Source of the DNA: an uncultured SAR86 cluster bacterium
Lineage (GTDB): Bacteria; Pseudomonadota; Gammaproteobacteria; Magnimaribacterales; D2472
Length of the DNA stretch: 64,000 nt
Direction: 5' to 3'
Assembly (NCBI GenBank): GCA_902599315.1
Contig: CACKEY010000002.1
Location: 191,713-255,712 of the forward strand
The position numbers were made by a program, and so were the translations under genes. Numbering within the stretch: position 1 is the stretch's first letter; every line of letters starts with the position of its first letter. Below the pieces are notes generated by a model. The model worked only from the letters and a program-made list of their open reading frames with translations, did no database searches and was not told the origin of the DNA. This document shows, one piece after another, positions 28,667 through 38,200 of this stretch.

Positions 28667-29295
28667 AAGGGATTAAAGCTAATTGAGATTGTTTGAAATT
28701 CTTTTTCAAATAAAGATTTTGAAATTGAATTAAAGAAATTAAATGTTTCAACTCTTCTTACGGCTTGAAGTGCTGAGTTATCAAATCTGATATTTCCACT
28801 ACTCTTTATAAGATCTGCATTGATAATTCTTCCAGAAGGACGAATTCTAAGCCTTAAATTAGCAATTAAACCATCAGGAATATTTTTTGGTTTTATCCAG
28901 GCATCTTCTATAGTTAAAATTATTTGTTGAGCATACATTGTAATTTCCTGCTGCTCTTTGCTTACTTCAACCTCAATTTCTTGAGTCAATAGCTCGGAGA
29001 TATCTTGCGTAATTACTTGATTCATTGATGAAATTTTAGTTGCATCAAAAGCCTTTGAATATATTAATTCTTCAGTTAACTCTTTCTCTTCCGCTGAATC
29101 AACTTTGGGTACGGATGGAATCGGCTTTTTGACCTGAGTAGGTAAGTCAAATTTTAACTCTATTTGAAGAGGTTTAGAAATTAAGATTTTTTGAGTCGCA
29201 TCAGAATCAAATGTTCCATACAGATATAAAAAAATTGCAGCATGAATACAAAAAGAAAACACTGATGCTTCTAGATATCTGTAATTAGCTATCAT
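28663..29295 (-). CDS. tolA: TolA-like energy transducer, short form
   Basis: Inner-membrane protein that couples TolQR proton flow to TolB-Pal. It has one N-terminal transmembrane helix (about 9-27), a short linker, and a C-terminal domain resembling TolA/TonB domain III (WIKPKNIPDGLIANLRLRIRPSGRIINADLIKSSG, then FDNSALQAVRRV). At 210 aa it is half the length of E. coli TolA (421), mainly because the long Ala/Lys-rich helical domain II is absent. It is placed between tolR (11-base overlap) and tolB (4-base overlap). Confidence 0.85.
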   Translation of the reverse strand: MIANYRYLEASVFSFCIHAAIFLYLYGTFDSDATQKILISKPLQIELKFDLPTQVKKPIPSVPKVDSAEEKELTEELIYSKAFDATKISSMNQVITQDISELLTQEIEVEVSKEQQEITMYAQQIILTIEDAWIKPKNIPDGLIANLRLRIRPSGRIINADLIKSSGNIRFDNSALQAVRRVETFNFFNSISKSLFEKEFQTISISFNPL

Positions 29296-29707
29296 AGCCA
29301 GAAGTAATAATTCCTACTTTTTCAATTCCCAAGCTCTGAATGCTTGCCATCCCCTTTGCCACAAAATCAAAAGGCACATTTGCATCGCTTTTAAAAACTA
29401 TCTCTATATCAGGGTTAGCTTGAAAAATAATTTTAGCTTTATTCTTCAACTCCATAAGAGAAATTGGTAGCTGCTCTTCTCCTAAATTAATGTAATATTC
29501 ACCAAGTTCGTCAATTGATATGACAAGAGGCTCACTAGCAATAGACATTTTTGTTGTATCAGTTTTTGGAAGATTCACTTCAATTCCTTGAATGAGAAGT
29601 GGAGAAAGAACCATAAAGATTATTAGAAGAACAAGCATAACATCAATATACGGAACAACATTGATCTCTGCGTTTAACTTCTTTCTTTTGCCTATCCTAT
29701 ATATCAA
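29285..29707 (-). CDS. tolR: Proton-channel subunit TolR (ExbD family)
   Basis: Partner of TolQ in the Tol motor. One helix near residues 18-40 contains VVPYIDVMLVLLIIFMV, where the Asp is the proton-carrying residue of the family. A periplasmic domain follows (about 60-140). Length 140 aa is normal. Four-base overlap with tolQ upstream and 11-base overlap with tolA downstream. Confidence 0.95.
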   Translation of the reverse strand: MIYRIGKRKKLNAEINVVPYIDVMLVLLIIFMVLSPLLIQGIEVNLPKTDTTKMSIASEPLVISIDELGEYYINLGEEQLPISLMELKNKAKIIFQANPDIEIVFKSDANVPFDFVAKGMASIQSLGIEKVGIITSGYDS

Positions 29708-30384
29708 GATTTTGCTTTAACTGTTTGTCTATAAAGAATGCTGGCAAGCTCTTCACCAAATATAGATGATTGTTGGAGTTGAGTGTCTGATTCAGATGCA
29801 AATCTGTTGTATGCAACTACAGCTGGGATTGCTGCAAATAATCCAAGAGCGGTTGCTACTAATGCTTCTGAAATTCCAGGAGCAACAGCATTTATAGTAG
29901 CTTGAGTTGCATCTGAAAGACCTTGAAAGGAATTAATAATTCCCCAGACTGTTCCAAACAATCCAACATATGGGCTCACTGATCCAGCGTTTGCTAAAAA
30001 AGGAAGGTGGTGCATTAACGATTCCTCCTCTCTTGCCAAAGACACTCTAATTGCTCTATTAACACTTTCAAGATCCTCTATTGTAATTTGCTGACCATCG
30101 CTAAGCCTTAAAAATTCACCAAATCCACTCTTAAAAACTCTTAAAGAACCAACCAACTCTTCATTTGATTGTTCTTCAATGCCTATATAAATTTCATGAA
30201 GATCTTTTCCAGACCAAAATTGCTCCTCAAATAATTTGTTGGCTTCTTTAATTCGATTTAAATTAAAGTATCTTTCAAAAATAACAATCCAAGAAATAAT
30301 TGAAACCATAAGCAATACAACCATTACTGCCTGAACAACTAAACTTGCCTGAAGAAATAATTCTATAATTGAGAAGTCATCCAT
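29704..30384 (-). CDS. tolQ: Proton-channel subunit TolQ
   Basis: MotA/TolQ/ExbB-family membrane protein (226 aa) forming the channel that energises TolA. Three helices are visible at about 14-37, 130-157 and 168-192. The second and third contain the conserved PYVGLFGTVWGIINSF and GISEALVATALGLFAAIPAVVAYN. It starts 1 base after the ybgC stop. Confidence 0.96.
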   Translation of the reverse strand: MDDFSIIELFLQASLVVQAVMVVLLMVSIISWIVIFERYFNLNRIKEANKLFEEQFWSGKDLHEIYIGIEEQSNEELVGSLRVFKSGFGEFLRLSDGQQITIEDLESVNRAIRVSLAREEESLMHHLPFLANAGSVSPYVGLFGTVWGIINSFQGLSDATQATINAVAPGISEALVATALGLFAAIPAVVAYNRFASESDTQLQQSSIFGEELASILYRQTVKAKS

Positions 30385-30385
30385 C

Positions 30386-30802
30386 TTAATTTTTAAATAA
30401 ATTTAATAAGTTATCAGGAAATGTTTTTGGTTTTCCTGAATCATTATCAATGTAGCAAACCTCAACAACCCCCTCGCAAATGAGTGTATCATTTTTTGAG
30501 TTCAAAACAGATTGATGAAATAAGGTTCTTGCTTTACTAACAAGTTCTATTTCGGTTTTGATAATTAATTCGTCCTCTAATATTGCTGGATAACAGTAAG
30601 TTAGTTCAACAGATTTAACAACATACAACTCATTACCTTGAGTCTTGGCATTAACTTGAGACAAATTATTCTCAATTAAGAACTGTGAACGTGCCCTTTC
30701 AAAATATTTTAGATAGTTTGCATAGTAAACGAAGCCTTGAAAATCAGTATCTTCAACGAAGACTCTGCAAAAAAAATCATTACACTTGAAACGAGGCTTC
30801 AT
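30386..30802 (-). CDS. ybgC: Acyl-CoA thioesterase YbgC
   Basis: Hot-dog fold thioesterase attached to the tol-pal operon in most gammaproteobacteria. The 4HBT active-site segment is VEDTDFQGFVYYANYLKYFERAR, with the catalytic Asp in EDTD. A longer frame would start at a TTG three codons upstream, but the ATG at 30800-30802 is preferred. That start lies inside the end of the upstream nuclease gene (23-base overlap), so translation of the two is likely coupled. Length about 138 aa. Confidence 0.93.
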   Translation of the reverse strand: MKPRFKCNDFFCRVFVEDTDFQGFVYYANYLKYFERARSQFLIENNLSQVNAKTQGNELYVVKSVELTYCYPAILEDELIIKTEIELVSKARTLFHQSVLNSKNDTLICEGVVEVCYIDNDSGKPKTFPDNLLNLFKN

Positions 30803-31202
30803 GCTGCTCAATGTCTACTTGGAAAAGGTATCGAAGAATTTCTACAAAATCATCCCACATTAAATCGATTGTCATTGGAGAAAAATCAAGTTCTGGTATT
30901 AAAGTTCCAGCCAGAATTCTTACTTTAATTGGTCTTCTATTAAATTTGTAAATTAATGCAGGAAATTCTCCCTCCCCAGTAGCAGATAAAACTTGATTCC
31001 ACCAATCCTGAGACGGTTCAGCTCCATCCCCATATCTTTTACATTCTAGACACCATCGCCCTAATTTCAAATCAGGCAATTCTTTTGTTCGTGTTTGCTC
31101 TAGTATTCTTTTAACCGGCTGTTTTAAATCTAACTGCTCAACTAGCATGTTGCCAATTTCTCTTTCAAAATTAGCGCCTTTAGTTCTGGAATTGATAGCC
31201 AT
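30780..31202 (-). CDS. Hjc-like PD-(D/E)xK nuclease, in the place of ruvCAB
   Basis: A 140-aa protein with the motif order of the restriction-endonuclease fold: SRTKGANFEREIGNML (Glu13, Glu15), then PD at 43-44 and LECK at 52-55 (Asp44, Glu53, Lys55), followed by PALIYKFNRRPIKVRI. The spacing and the N-terminal KGxxxERE element resemble archaeal Hjc Holliday-junction resolvases and some phage nucleases. In gammaproteobacteria the interval between yebC and ybgC normally holds ruvC, ruvA and ruvB; here this one gene fills it, 2 bases after yebC and overlapping ybgC. Nuclease fold is well supported; resolvase function is inference. Confidence 0.75.
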   Translation of the reverse strand: MAINSRTKGANFEREIGNMLVEQLDLKQPVKRILEQTRTKELPDLKLGRWCLECKRYGDGAEPSQDWWNQVLSATGEGEFPALIYKFNRRPIKVRILAGTLIPELDFSPMTIDLMWDDFVEILRYLFQVDIEQHEASFQV

Positions 31203-31204
31203 AA

Positions 31205-31942
31205 TTATTCATCAAAAGTAAAGTTATCTGGAAACTCTGCATTAGTATGTACCTCTTGAACATCATCAAGATCATCCATGAAGTTCATAATTTTTAAAAC
31301 CTTTTCTGATGCTTCTTGATCCAAATTCACTAAAGTTTCTGCCCGCATAGTATTTTCAGCCAGTAAAGATTCAATATTTTTTTCCTTTAAAACCTCAATA
31401 ATATTACTTAAGTTTCCTGGAGAAGTAATAATCTCATAATAATTGTCCATGGCAGTAAAATCATCTGCACCAGCCTCTAAGGCTATTTCCATAATTTTAT
31501 CTTCTTCATAAGTTGTTTCAACGTGAACTATTCCTAATTTATTAAAAAGATATGCAACTGAACCATCGGTCCCCATATTTCCTCCAAATTTTGTAAAAGC
31601 ATGGCGGACATCAGCAACTGTTCTATTTCGATTATCTGTCATTGTCTCAACAAGAATGGCTACTCCATTTGGTCCATAGCCCTCAAAAACTAGTTCCTCA
31701 AGTGCGCCCGTTTCTCCGGTTCCTGAACCCTTTTGAATTGCTCGCTTGATAGTATCTTTTGGCATATTAGCTGCGTTAGCCTTATCTAATGCTAGTCTTA
31801 GTCTTGGATTATCTGCAGGATCTGGGCCACCCTTAGCCGCAACAGTAATCTCTCTGATAACCTTAGTCCAAATTTTGCCTCTAGATGCATCCTGCCTAGC
31901 TTTACGATGTTTGATATTGGCCCACTTGGAATGTCCAGCCAT
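31205..31942 (-). CDS. yebC: YebC/PmpR-family protein
   Basis: Three-domain protein of the YebC family, known as a DNA-binding regulator in some bacteria and, more recently, as a translation factor for proline-rich stalls. The sequence starts MAGHSKWANIKHRKARQD, the family signature, with GYGPNGVAILVE and GGNMGTDGSVAYLF further on. The open frame extends 17 codons upstream, but the ATG at 31940-31942 follows TAAGGAG, which overlaps the aspS stop, so that start was chosen. Length 245 aa. Confidence 0.95.
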   Translation of the reverse strand: MAGHSKWANIKHRKARQDASRGKIWTKVIREITVAAKGGPDPADNPRLRLALDKANAANMPKDTIKRAIQKGSGTGETGALEELVFEGYGPNGVAILVETMTDNRNRTVADVRHAFTKFGGNMGTDGSVAYLFNKLGIVHVETTYEEDKIMEIALEAGADDFTAMDNYYEIITSPGNLSNIIEVLKEKNIESLLAENTMRAETLVNLDQEASEKVLKIMNFMDDLDDVQEVHTNAEFPDNFTFDE

Positions 31943-31943
31943 A

Positions 31944-33707
31944 CTACTCCTTATTAGAAGTTGATGAGATATTGAGCTCATCAAGTTGATCATCAGACAC
32001 TACACTTGGTGCTTCTGTTAACAAACATGAAGCACTTTGTGTTTTGGGAAAAGCAATAACGTCTCGAATATTAGTTGTATCAGACAACAACATAACTATT
32101 CTATCTAAGCCAAATGCAATACCGCCGTGAGGAGGACATCCAGATGACAAAGCTGATAGCAAGAATCCAAATTTTTCATTAGCTTCTTCATTTGAAATTC
32201 CCAAAATTTCAAATATTTCTTTTTGCATAGACTTTTCATAAACTCTCAAAGATCCCCCTCCAAGCTCGTAACCGTTTAACACAAAATCATAAGCGCATGC
32301 CAACGCGTTTTCTGGATCGTTTTTAAGCTCATCAACAGTTACAGCAGGCAAGGTAAATGGATGATGTAATGAAGTCAGATTATTATCTTTATTTCTTTCA
32401 AACATGGGAAAGTCAACAATCCAACATGGAGCCCAAGATGAACTGATTAAATTTAGATCTTCGCCAAGCTTTTTGATTAATGAGCTCATTGATAAATTAA
32501 CTATTTTGGCACTTCCTGCACCAAAAAAAATAATGTCATTATTTTTTACATCCAATGAATTTAAAATTGATTCCACTGTTTCTTTTTTAAAAAATTTTAA
32601 GATTGGCGATTGAAGTCCATTATCAGAATCAAGCTCAACTACTTTTATATATGCCAAACCCTTTGCTCCAAGCGAACCAACATAATCAGTATATTGATCT
32701 ATTGTTTTTCTGGTCATTGATGCGGCTTCAGGAACTTTTAAGGCAACTACCCTAGACAAAGGATCATTTGCTGGACCAGAAAATACTTTAAATTCCTCAT
32801 CCTTTACAAGCTCAGAAATATCTTTAAGTTGCAAAGGAATCCTCAAGTCCGGTTTATCACATCCATATTTTTCAATGGATTCTGCATAGGTAATTCTTGG
32901 CACAGAGGTCTTTTTGTAGTCTGTAAACTTAGAAAGCAAAGTTGTAACTAAATCCTCTGCAATTTCAAAAATATCCTCATTAGAAATGAAGGACGCTTCT
33001 ATATCCACTTGAGTAAACTCTGGCTGTCTGTCAGCCCTCAAATCCTCATCCCTAAAGCACTTAGCTATCTGGTAGTACCTATCCAAGCCACCAATCATAA
33101 GTAGTTGTTTAAATAGTTGTGGAGATTGAGGTAACGCAAAAAATTCCCCTGGATGAATCCTACTTGGAACTAAGTAATCCCTTGCTCCCTCTGGAGTAGC
33201 TTTTGTAAGAATAGGTGTCTCAATTTCATGAAAATTATGTTTTTCTAAGATTGATCTGATTTCTGAGGTTATTTTAGACCTCTGAACTAATCTCTGGTTT
33301 ACATCAGGCCGCCTCAAATCTAAGAACCTATATTTTAATCTTATATCCTCATTCACATCTTGATAATCATCTAATGGAAACTGTGGGGTCACTGCTGAGC
33401 TAAAAATAGTTAAAGAAGTTGCTTCTATTTCTATTTCACCCGTTGACATTTTTGGGTTTATAGCACCTTCGATTCTCTTTCTAACTTTTCCATTAATATT
33501 TACAACATATTCACTTCTACAAGAATCTGCAATTTCAAATATTTCTTTTAAATCAGGATTGAAAACTACTTGAACTATGCCATACAAATCACGAATATCT
33601 AGAAAAATTACGCCACCATGGTCTCTTCTTTTATGAACCCATCCAGAAATCTCAATATCACTTCCGATATCTGAGCTATTAATATTTCCGCAATAATGTG
33701 AACGCAT
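31944..33707 (-). CDS. aspS: Aspartyl-tRNA synthetase
   Basis: Class IIb synthetase, bacterial type. It has an N-terminal OB-fold anticodon domain ([21 protein letters not shown]), motif 2 ([23 protein letters not shown]), a central GAD insertion, and motif 3 ([13 protein letters not shown]). At 587 aa it is full length. Whether it charges Asp only or Asx cannot be settled by reading. It starts a block shared with gammaproteobacteria, with a FmdB-type zinc-ribbon gene 15 bases upstream. Confidence 0.96.
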   Translation of the reverse strand: MRSHYCGNINSSDIGSDIEISGWVHKRRDHGGVIFLDIRDLYGIVQVVFNPDLKEIFEIADSCRSEYVVNINGKVRKRIEGAINPKMSTGEIEIEATSLTIFSSAVTPQFPLDDYQDVNEDIRLKYRFLDLRRPDVNQRLVQRSKITSEIRSILEKHNFHEIETPILTKATPEGARDYLVPSRIHPGEFFALPQSPQLFKQLLMIGGLDRYYQIAKCFRDEDLRADRQPEFTQVDIEASFISNEDIFEIAEDLVTTLLSKFTDYKKTSVPRITYAESIEKYGCDKPDLRIPLQLKDISELVKDEEFKVFSGPANDPLSRVVALKVPEAASMTRKTIDQYTDYVGSLGAKGLAYIKVVELDSDNGLQSPILKFFKKETVESILNSLDVKNNDIIFFGAGSAKIVNLSMSSLIKKLGEDLNLISSSWAPCWIVDFPMFERNKDNNLTSLHHPFTLPAVTVDELKNDPENALACAYDFVLNGYELGGGSLRVYEKSMQKEIFEILGISNEEANEKFGFLLSALSSGCPPHGGIAFGLDRIVMLLSDTTNIRDVIAFPKTQSASCLLTEAPSVVSDDQLDELNISSTSNKE

Positions 33708-33722
33708 ATTTCTCTCTATTGT

Positions 33723-34007
33723 CTAAGTTTTTTTATCTATTTTTTTTGCTTTAGCAGTTTTATTAGTTTTTTCTTTGGGCTGGCTTTGTTTTTCATCTTT
33801 ATTATCTACTATATTCTTTTTAGAGCCAGTTTTAAAATCAGTTTCATACCAGCCACCACCTTTTAACCTAAAGGATGGGGCTGAAACCAATTTTTCTACT
33901 TTATTTTTTTTATCACATGGACAAATTTCGACAGGATTATCTGAAAATCTTTGAATAACTTCGAATTGATGCCCACATTTCAAGCATTTGTATTCATAAA
34001 TCGGCAT
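33723..34007 (-). CDS. FmdB-family zinc-ribbon protein
   Basis: Small (94 aa) protein of the FmdB/CxxC_CxxC_SSSS regulatory family. The zinc ribbon is YEYKCLKCGHQFEV followed by ICPCD. The next segment, KLVSAPSFRLKGGGWYETDF, is the conserved second half of the family. The tail is Lys-rich and low complexity. Function is unknown in bacteria; a formamidase-regulation role gave the name. It is adjacent to aspS, as in many proteobacteria. Confidence 0.85.
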   Translation of the reverse strand: MPIYEYKCLKCGHQFEVIQRFSDNPVEICPCDKKNKVEKLVSAPSFRLKGGGWYETDFKTGSKKNIVDNKDEKQSQPKEKTNKTAKAKKIDKKT

Positions 34008-34061
34008 AAGTCCCTAAAAAAATATAAAATTATAAACTAAATGAAATTTCAAATATAAAAA

Positions 34062-35348
34062 ATGTTTTGGTCTAAAATTTTTTTACCTACTTTAAAAGAT
34101 TCTCCTCAAGACGCAGAAGTTATAAGTCATCAGCTAATGTTGAGAGCGGGAATGATTAGAAAGGTAACTTCAGGAATATATACTTGGCTTCCTCTTGGAT
34201 TAAGAGTATTGAAAAAAATTGAAAATATTGTCCGAGAAGAGATGGATGCATCTGGCGCTCAAGAGGTTTTAATGCCAATGGTTCAACCAAGAGAATTATG
34301 GGAAGAAACTAAAAGATGGGAAAAAATGGGGCCAGAACTCTTGCGTTTTCAAGACAGGCATGACCGAGACTTCTGCCTTGGACCTACTCATGAAGAAGTT
34401 ATAACTGACTTGGTAAGAAATAATGTTAAAAGTTATAAAGAACTGCCATTAAATCTTTATCAAATTCAAACAAAGTTTAGAGATGAAATAAGACCTCGTT
34501 ATGGTGTGATGCGTGGAAGAGAATTTCTTATGAAAGATTCTTACAGCTTCAATATCGATAAAGATTCTTTAAATGAATCATATCTTCTTATGAAAGAAAC
34601 ATATAAAAAGATAATAGAAAGATTGGGCCTAGAATATAAAATTGTAAAAGCTGATTCAGGTGCAATTGGTGGTGATGCATCTGAAGAATTTCATGTACTT
34701 GCTGAAAATGGTGAAGACACAATTGCTGTTAGTGATTCATCTGAATTTGCAATTAACACAGAGCTTTTACTTGGTGAGGGTGAGGACATTAACTCCCTTC
34801 AGGGAAAACCTTCGCCTGATGGTACTGGGACTATTGAAATAAGAAAAGGTATTGAGATTGGTCATATCTTTCAACTTGGAGAAATTTATGCAGACGCAAT
34901 GAATGCTAATGTCTTAGATCATGAAGGTAAATCTCAAACTATTTTTATGGGCTGTTATGGGATAGGAATTTCTAGACTGGTTGCTGCTGCAATAGAGCAG
35001 AATAATGATGATAAAGGTATTATCTGGCCGGAAATAATTGCTCCATTTGAAGTAAACATTATTGCGATAGGATTTGGAAAAGACAAAATGATTGCACAAG
35101 CTGCAATTGATATATACGACAAATTATCGTCTATGGGATATGAAGTTATCTTAGATGATAGAAATGACGGTTTTGGAACGAAAATGAAAGATGCAGAATT
35201 AATTGGGATACCAATTAATATCATAATTGGCAAACAATATACTGAGAAAAATGAAATAGAACTGAGACATAGGGATGGTCAAAGTTCAATCGGTATGATT
35301 GATGACATTGAAACTATATTCGAGTACTTCAAAAAAGAAAATAATTAG
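34062..35348 (+). CDS. proS: Prolyl-tRNA synthetase without the editing insertion
   Basis: Class II synthetase charging tRNA-Pro. Motif 1 ([24 protein letters not shown]), motif 2 ([25 protein letters not shown]) and motif 3 ([17 protein letters not shown]) are intact, with a C-terminal anticodon domain. It has 428 aa against about 570 for E. coli. The missing part lies between motifs 2 and 3: [11 protein letters not shown] (to about residue 234) runs through a 15-residue linker into [13 protein letters not shown] (251), where E. coli has the Ala-Pro editing domain. Similar short forms occur in alphaproteobacteria. It is transcribed alone; its stop overlaps the convergent thiolase stop by 4 bases. 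Confidence 0.95.
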   Translation: MFWSKIFLPTLKDSPQDAEVISHQLMLRAGMIRKVTSGIYTWLPLGLRVLKKIENIVREEMDASGAQEVLMPMVQPRELWEETKRWEKMGPELLRFQDRHDRDFCLGPTHEEVITDLVRNNVKSYKELPLNLYQIQTKFRDEIRPRYGVMRGREFLMKDSYSFNIDKDSLNESYLLMKETYKKIIERLGLEYKIVKADSGAIGGDASEEFHVLAENGEDTIAVSDSSEFAINTELLLGEGEDINSLQGKPSPDGTGTIEIRKGIEIGHIFQLGEIYADAMNANVLDHEGKSQTIFMGCYGIGISRLVAAAIEQNNDDKGIIWPEIIAPFEVNIIAIGFGKDKMIAQAAIDIYDKLSSMGYEVILDDRNDGFGTKMKDAELIGIPINIIIGKQYTEKNEIELRHRDGQSSIGMIDDIETIFEYFKKENN

Positions 35349-36523
35349 ATTCTCTCAATAATTGTTGCGTTAGCAGTTCCACCGCCCTCACAGATAGCTT
35401 GAAGACCATATTTACCATTAGTCCTTTCAAGTTCATGAAGAAGAGTTGTCATTAATTTAGCTCCAGTTGCTCCTAAAGGATGACCCAAGGCCATAGCACC
35501 ACCATTGACATTAAGTTTTGCCATGTCAGCTTTTAATTCAATTGCCCAAGATAGCGGAACAGGAGCAAAAGCTTCATTCACCTCATAAAGATCAATATCA
35601 TCAATTGTAAGCTTTGTTTCTTTTAAAACTTTATGAGAGGCAGGAATTGGTCCACCCAGCATCAAGATTGGGTCATCGCCAACTACACTTATACCAATAA
35701 TTCTTGCTCTTGGATCTGATTTCACTTTTTTAAGCCCGTCTTCATTGCATATCAAAAGTGCGGCTGCACCATCTGTAATTTGACTAGCATTACCAGCAGT
35801 AATAACTCCACCTTCAGTTACAGGATTTAATCCCGATAAAGCCTCAAAACTAGCATCATATCTAATACCCTCATCATTCAAGACCATATCTTTTTTTCCT
35901 TCAGCATTTTTAGCTTGAACAGGAAGAATCTCTCTATCAAAATATTTTCCTTCAACAGCGGCAGCAGCTTTTTGATGGCTGCTTAGTGCAAACTTATCTA
36001 AATCCTCTCTAGACAAGTTCCATCTTTCTGCCATTAGCTCCGCACCACTAAATTGTGAGAAAAAGATTCCAGGATATCTATCTTTCATTCCATCTGAGTC
36101 GAATGGCAGACCATGACCTGCATCAAAACCATCCTTAATACTTGCACCAATCGGAACCATAGACATTACTTCTACTCCTCCACCGATCACAACATCCTGA
36201 GTGCCAGACATTACTGCTTGAATTGCGAAGTGAATGGCTTGCTGGGATGATCCACATTGTCGGTCTACTGAAGTACCAGGCACTGATTCAGGTAGGCTTG
36301 AGGAGAGAATCGCATTTCGAGCCACGTTTCCAGATTGTGCTCCAACTTGATCAACACATCCAAAGATCACATCGTCTATTAATTCCGGATCAATTCCAGA
36401 TTGCTGAACCAATTCATCCAGTACTTTTGCACCTAAATCTGCAGGATGCCATAGACTTAGACTTCCGTTTTTCTTTCCGCCAGCTGTTCTTACAGCTGAA
36501 ACTATATAGGCATTGTTTGGCAT
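35345..36523 (-). CDS. Thiolase (acetyl-CoA C-acyltransferase family)
   Basis: Condensing/thiolytic enzyme of fatty-acid degradation or acetoacetyl-CoA metabolism. The catalytic residues are Cys90 ([10 protein letters not shown]), His348 ([15 protein letters not shown]) and Cys378 ([10 protein letters not shown]). The N-terminus [16 protein letters not shown] is typical. The chain-length preference cannot be read; the CEGGG ending and 392-aa length fit acyl-CoA thiolases seen in actinobacterial and marine proteobacterial lipid or steroid pathways. No fadB-type partner is adjacent. Single gene, downstream of recA on the same strand with 79 bases between. Confidence 0.92.
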   Translation of the reverse strand: MPNNAYIVSAVRTAGGKKNGSLSLWHPADLGAKVLDELVQQSGIDPELIDDVIFGCVDQVGAQSGNVARNAILSSSLPESVPGTSVDRQCGSSQQAIHFAIQAVMSGTQDVVIGGGVEVMSMVPIGASIKDGFDAGHGLPFDSDGMKDRYPGIFFSQFSGAELMAERWNLSREDLDKFALSSHQKAAAAVEGKYFDREILPVQAKNAEGKKDMVLNDEGIRYDASFEALSGLNPVTEGGVITAGNASQITDGAAALLICNEDGLKKVKSDPRARIIGISVVGDDPILMLGGPIPASHKVLKETKLTIDDIDLYEVNEAFAPVPLSWAIELKADMAKLNVNGGAMALGHPLGATGAKLMTTLLHELERTNGKYGLQAICEGGGTANATIIERI

Positions 36524-36551
36524 AAATATCTCTAAATTTAAAAATTGTTAA

Positions 36552-36581
36552 AGCATTATAACTAATTAGTTTGTTAATGCT
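36552..36581 (-). terminator. Hairpin between recA and the thiolase gene
   Basis: The minus strand has AGCATTA (36575-36581) and TAATGCT (36552-36558) as 7-base arms, with a second small palindrome (AACTAATTAGTT) inside the loop. It is followed by TTAACAATTTTT. The stem is AT-rich and weak, so it may slow or stop RNA polymerase after recA, but termination is not certain. Confidence 0.35.
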
Positions 36582-36602
36582 AAATACAGCTTTTAATAAG
36601 AT

Positions 36603-37610
36603 TTATTTTTTTGTAGCTTTCTTTGCTGAAGGTATATATGCCTTTCTTATTTCTTTTACGAGCGCATCTCTGATTTTGGTATTTTCTCTTAAGAACTTGC
36701 TGGCATTAACTTTGCCTTGTCCTATTTTTTCTCCATTATGACTATACCAAGAACCGGATTTTTCAACTAGTTCAAGTTTTTGGCCAAGCTCTATTATTTC
36801 TCCTTCTGTATTGATACCTTCTCCATACATTATCTGAAACTCGGCTTGTTTAAATGGAGGTGAAACTTTATTTTTAACTACTTTGACTCTTGTCTCATTA
36901 CCGACAACTTCCTCGCCCTCTTTTACAGCGCCTATCCTGCGAATGTCCAAACGTACAGAAGAATAAAATTTAAGGGCATTGCCTCCAGTAGTAGTTTCAG
37001 GATTTCCAAACATAACACCGATTTTCATTCTTATCTGATTAATGAAAATAACCATCGCATTCGATCGTTGAATATTTCCTGTTATTTTTCTTAATGCTTG
37101 TGACATAAGACGTGCTTGCAATCCAACGTGATGATCGCCCATATCCCCTTCAATCTCAGCACGAGGAGTTAAAGCAGCCACTGAATCAACAACAATTAAA
37201 TCAACACTTCCAGATTTTACAAGCATGTCAGTTACCTCTAATGCTTGTTCGCCAGTGTCAGGCTGAGAAAGAAGCAATTCATCAACATTAACTCCTAATT
37301 TCTCAGCATAATTTGGATCAAGAGCATGTTCAGCATCAATAAATGCTGCTGTTCCACCAGCCTTTTGACATTCTGCAATTGCCTGAAGTGTTAAAGTTGT
37401 TTTTCCAGATGATTCGGGGCCAAAAATTTCTACGACTCTTCCTTTTGGTAAACCTCCTATTCCAAGGGCTATATCTAAACCAATCGAGCCAGTTGAAACA
37501 GAGGGTATATCTACTATTTCCCTATCTCCCATCTTCATAACTGTCCCTTTCCCAAATTGCTTTTCTATCTGAGAAATTGCTTCACTTAAATTTTTTTCTT
37601 TGTCTGACAT
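36603..37610 (-). CDS. recA: Recombinase RecA
   Basis: DNA strand-exchange ATPase and LexA co-protease. The Walker A loop is GPESSGKT (64-71), with [30 protein letters not shown] covering Walker B and loop 1, and [28 protein letters not shown] covering loop 2. Length 335 aa is slightly short at the acidic C-terminus, which here is Lys-rich. recX, the usual downstream gene, is absent. A consensus LexA box lies 17 bases upstream of the start. It is divergent from fdxA. Confidence 0.98.
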   Translation of the reverse strand: MSDKEKNLSEAISQIEKQFGKGTVMKMGDREIVDIPSVSTGSIGLDIALGIGGLPKGRVVEIFGPESSGKTTLTLQAIAECQKAGGTAAFIDAEHALDPNYAEKLGVNVDELLLSQPDTGEQALEVTDMLVKSGSVDLIVVDSVAALTPRAEIEGDMGDHHVGLQARLMSQALRKITGNIQRSNAMVIFINQIRMKIGVMFGNPETTTGGNALKFYSSVRLDIRRIGAVKEGEEVVGNETRVKVVKNKVSPPFKQAEFQIMYGEGINTEGEIIELGQKLELVEKSGSWYSHNGEKIGQGKVNASKFLRENTKIRDALVKEIRKAYIPSAKKATKK

Positions 37611-37626
37611 AACGTTCTCCCTATTA

Positions 37627-37661
37627 CTGTATATTTATACAGTATATAATAAATATTGCAA
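37627..37661 (-). promoter_or_regulatory. recA promoter with LexA (SOS) box
   Basis: CTGTATATTTATACAG at 37627-37642 fits the gammaproteobacterial LexA consensus CTGT-N8-ACAG exactly. On the minus strand, -10 TATAAA (37634-37639) lies within the box and -35 TTGCAA (37656-37661) is 16 bases upstream. LexA bound here would block RNA polymerase, the standard SOS arrangement for recA. The ribosome site AGGGAG precedes the ATG. Confidence 0.9.
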
Positions 37662-37689
37662 AAGTAAAATAAATATTATCAAATTGGTG

Positions 37690-37718
37690 CTGACTTGTTT
37701 GAAAGTCGTTGCTAAAAT
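37690..37718 (+). promoter_or_regulatory. Promoter of fdxA
   Basis: CTGACT (37690-37695) and TAAAAT (37713-37718) are separated by 17 bases, with a TG one base before the -10 (extended type). The RNA start would be near 37725, about 24 bases before the fdxA ATG. It lies back to back with the recA promoter in a 138-base divergent spacer. Confidence 0.6.
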
Positions 37719-37748
37719 CCATTTTAATCTATTATTTCTTCACAAAAT

Positions 37749-38072
37749 ATGGCATTTATAGTTACAGAATCATGCATTAAATGTAAGCATACTGACTGTG
37801 TGGAGGTATGTCCTGTAGATTGTTTTTATGAAGGTCCAAATTTTTTAGTTATTCATCCAGAAGAATGTATTGATTGCGCTCTATGTGAACCTGAATGTCC
37901 TGTAGATGCGATTTTTTCTGAAGATGAGCTTCCAGATGATCAAATCGATTTTATAGAAATTAATGCAGAGCTTTCTGAGGTGTGGCCTAACATCACAGAA
38001 GAAAAAGAACAGCTCCCTGAAGCTGATGAATTCGCAGAAATAAAAGATAAAAAGCACCTATTAGAAAGATAA
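37749..38072 (+). CDS. fdxA: Seven-iron ferredoxin FdxA
   Basis: Low-potential 7Fe ferredoxin with [3Fe-4S] and [4Fe-4S] clusters. The cysteine pattern [17 protein letters not shown] then [15 protein letters not shown] is the FdxA arrangement. The C-terminal part is acidic, as in Azotobacter FdI-type proteins. Length 107 aa. In Pseudomonas fdxA lies between rpoS and mutS near recA; here neither rpoS nor mutS is present, but the fdxA-recA neighbourhood is kept. Confidence 0.94.
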   Translation: MAFIVTESCIKCKHTDCVEVCPVDCFYEGPNFLVIHPEECIDCALCEPECPVDAIFSEDELPDDQIDFIEINAELSEVWPNITEEKEQLPEADEFAEIKDKKHLLER

Positions 38073-38130
38073 ATTATTTTTTTACTTGAAAAATAAAATT
38101 TAGTCGCCAAAAAAATAATTAGTGTAGTTT

Positions 38131-38185
38131 TGCTATTGTCTTGATTAAGTTGGACACGATTTAATCTTACATACGATAGACGCCC
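38131..38185. repeat. 55-bp direct repeat, copy 1
   Basis: Begins TGCTATTGTCTTG and ends GATAGACGCCC; 46 of 55 bases match copy 2, 70 bases downstream. Within it TGTC and GACA flank a 12-base loop, and CTATTGT pairs with ACGATAG near the end, allowing one G-U. No protein frame is evident. If read on the plus strand it also contains TTGGAC and TACGAT 16 bases apart, a weak promoter-like pair toward the downstream small gene. Confidence 0.8.
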
Positions 38186-38200
38186 TTCCAAATTCTGCCT

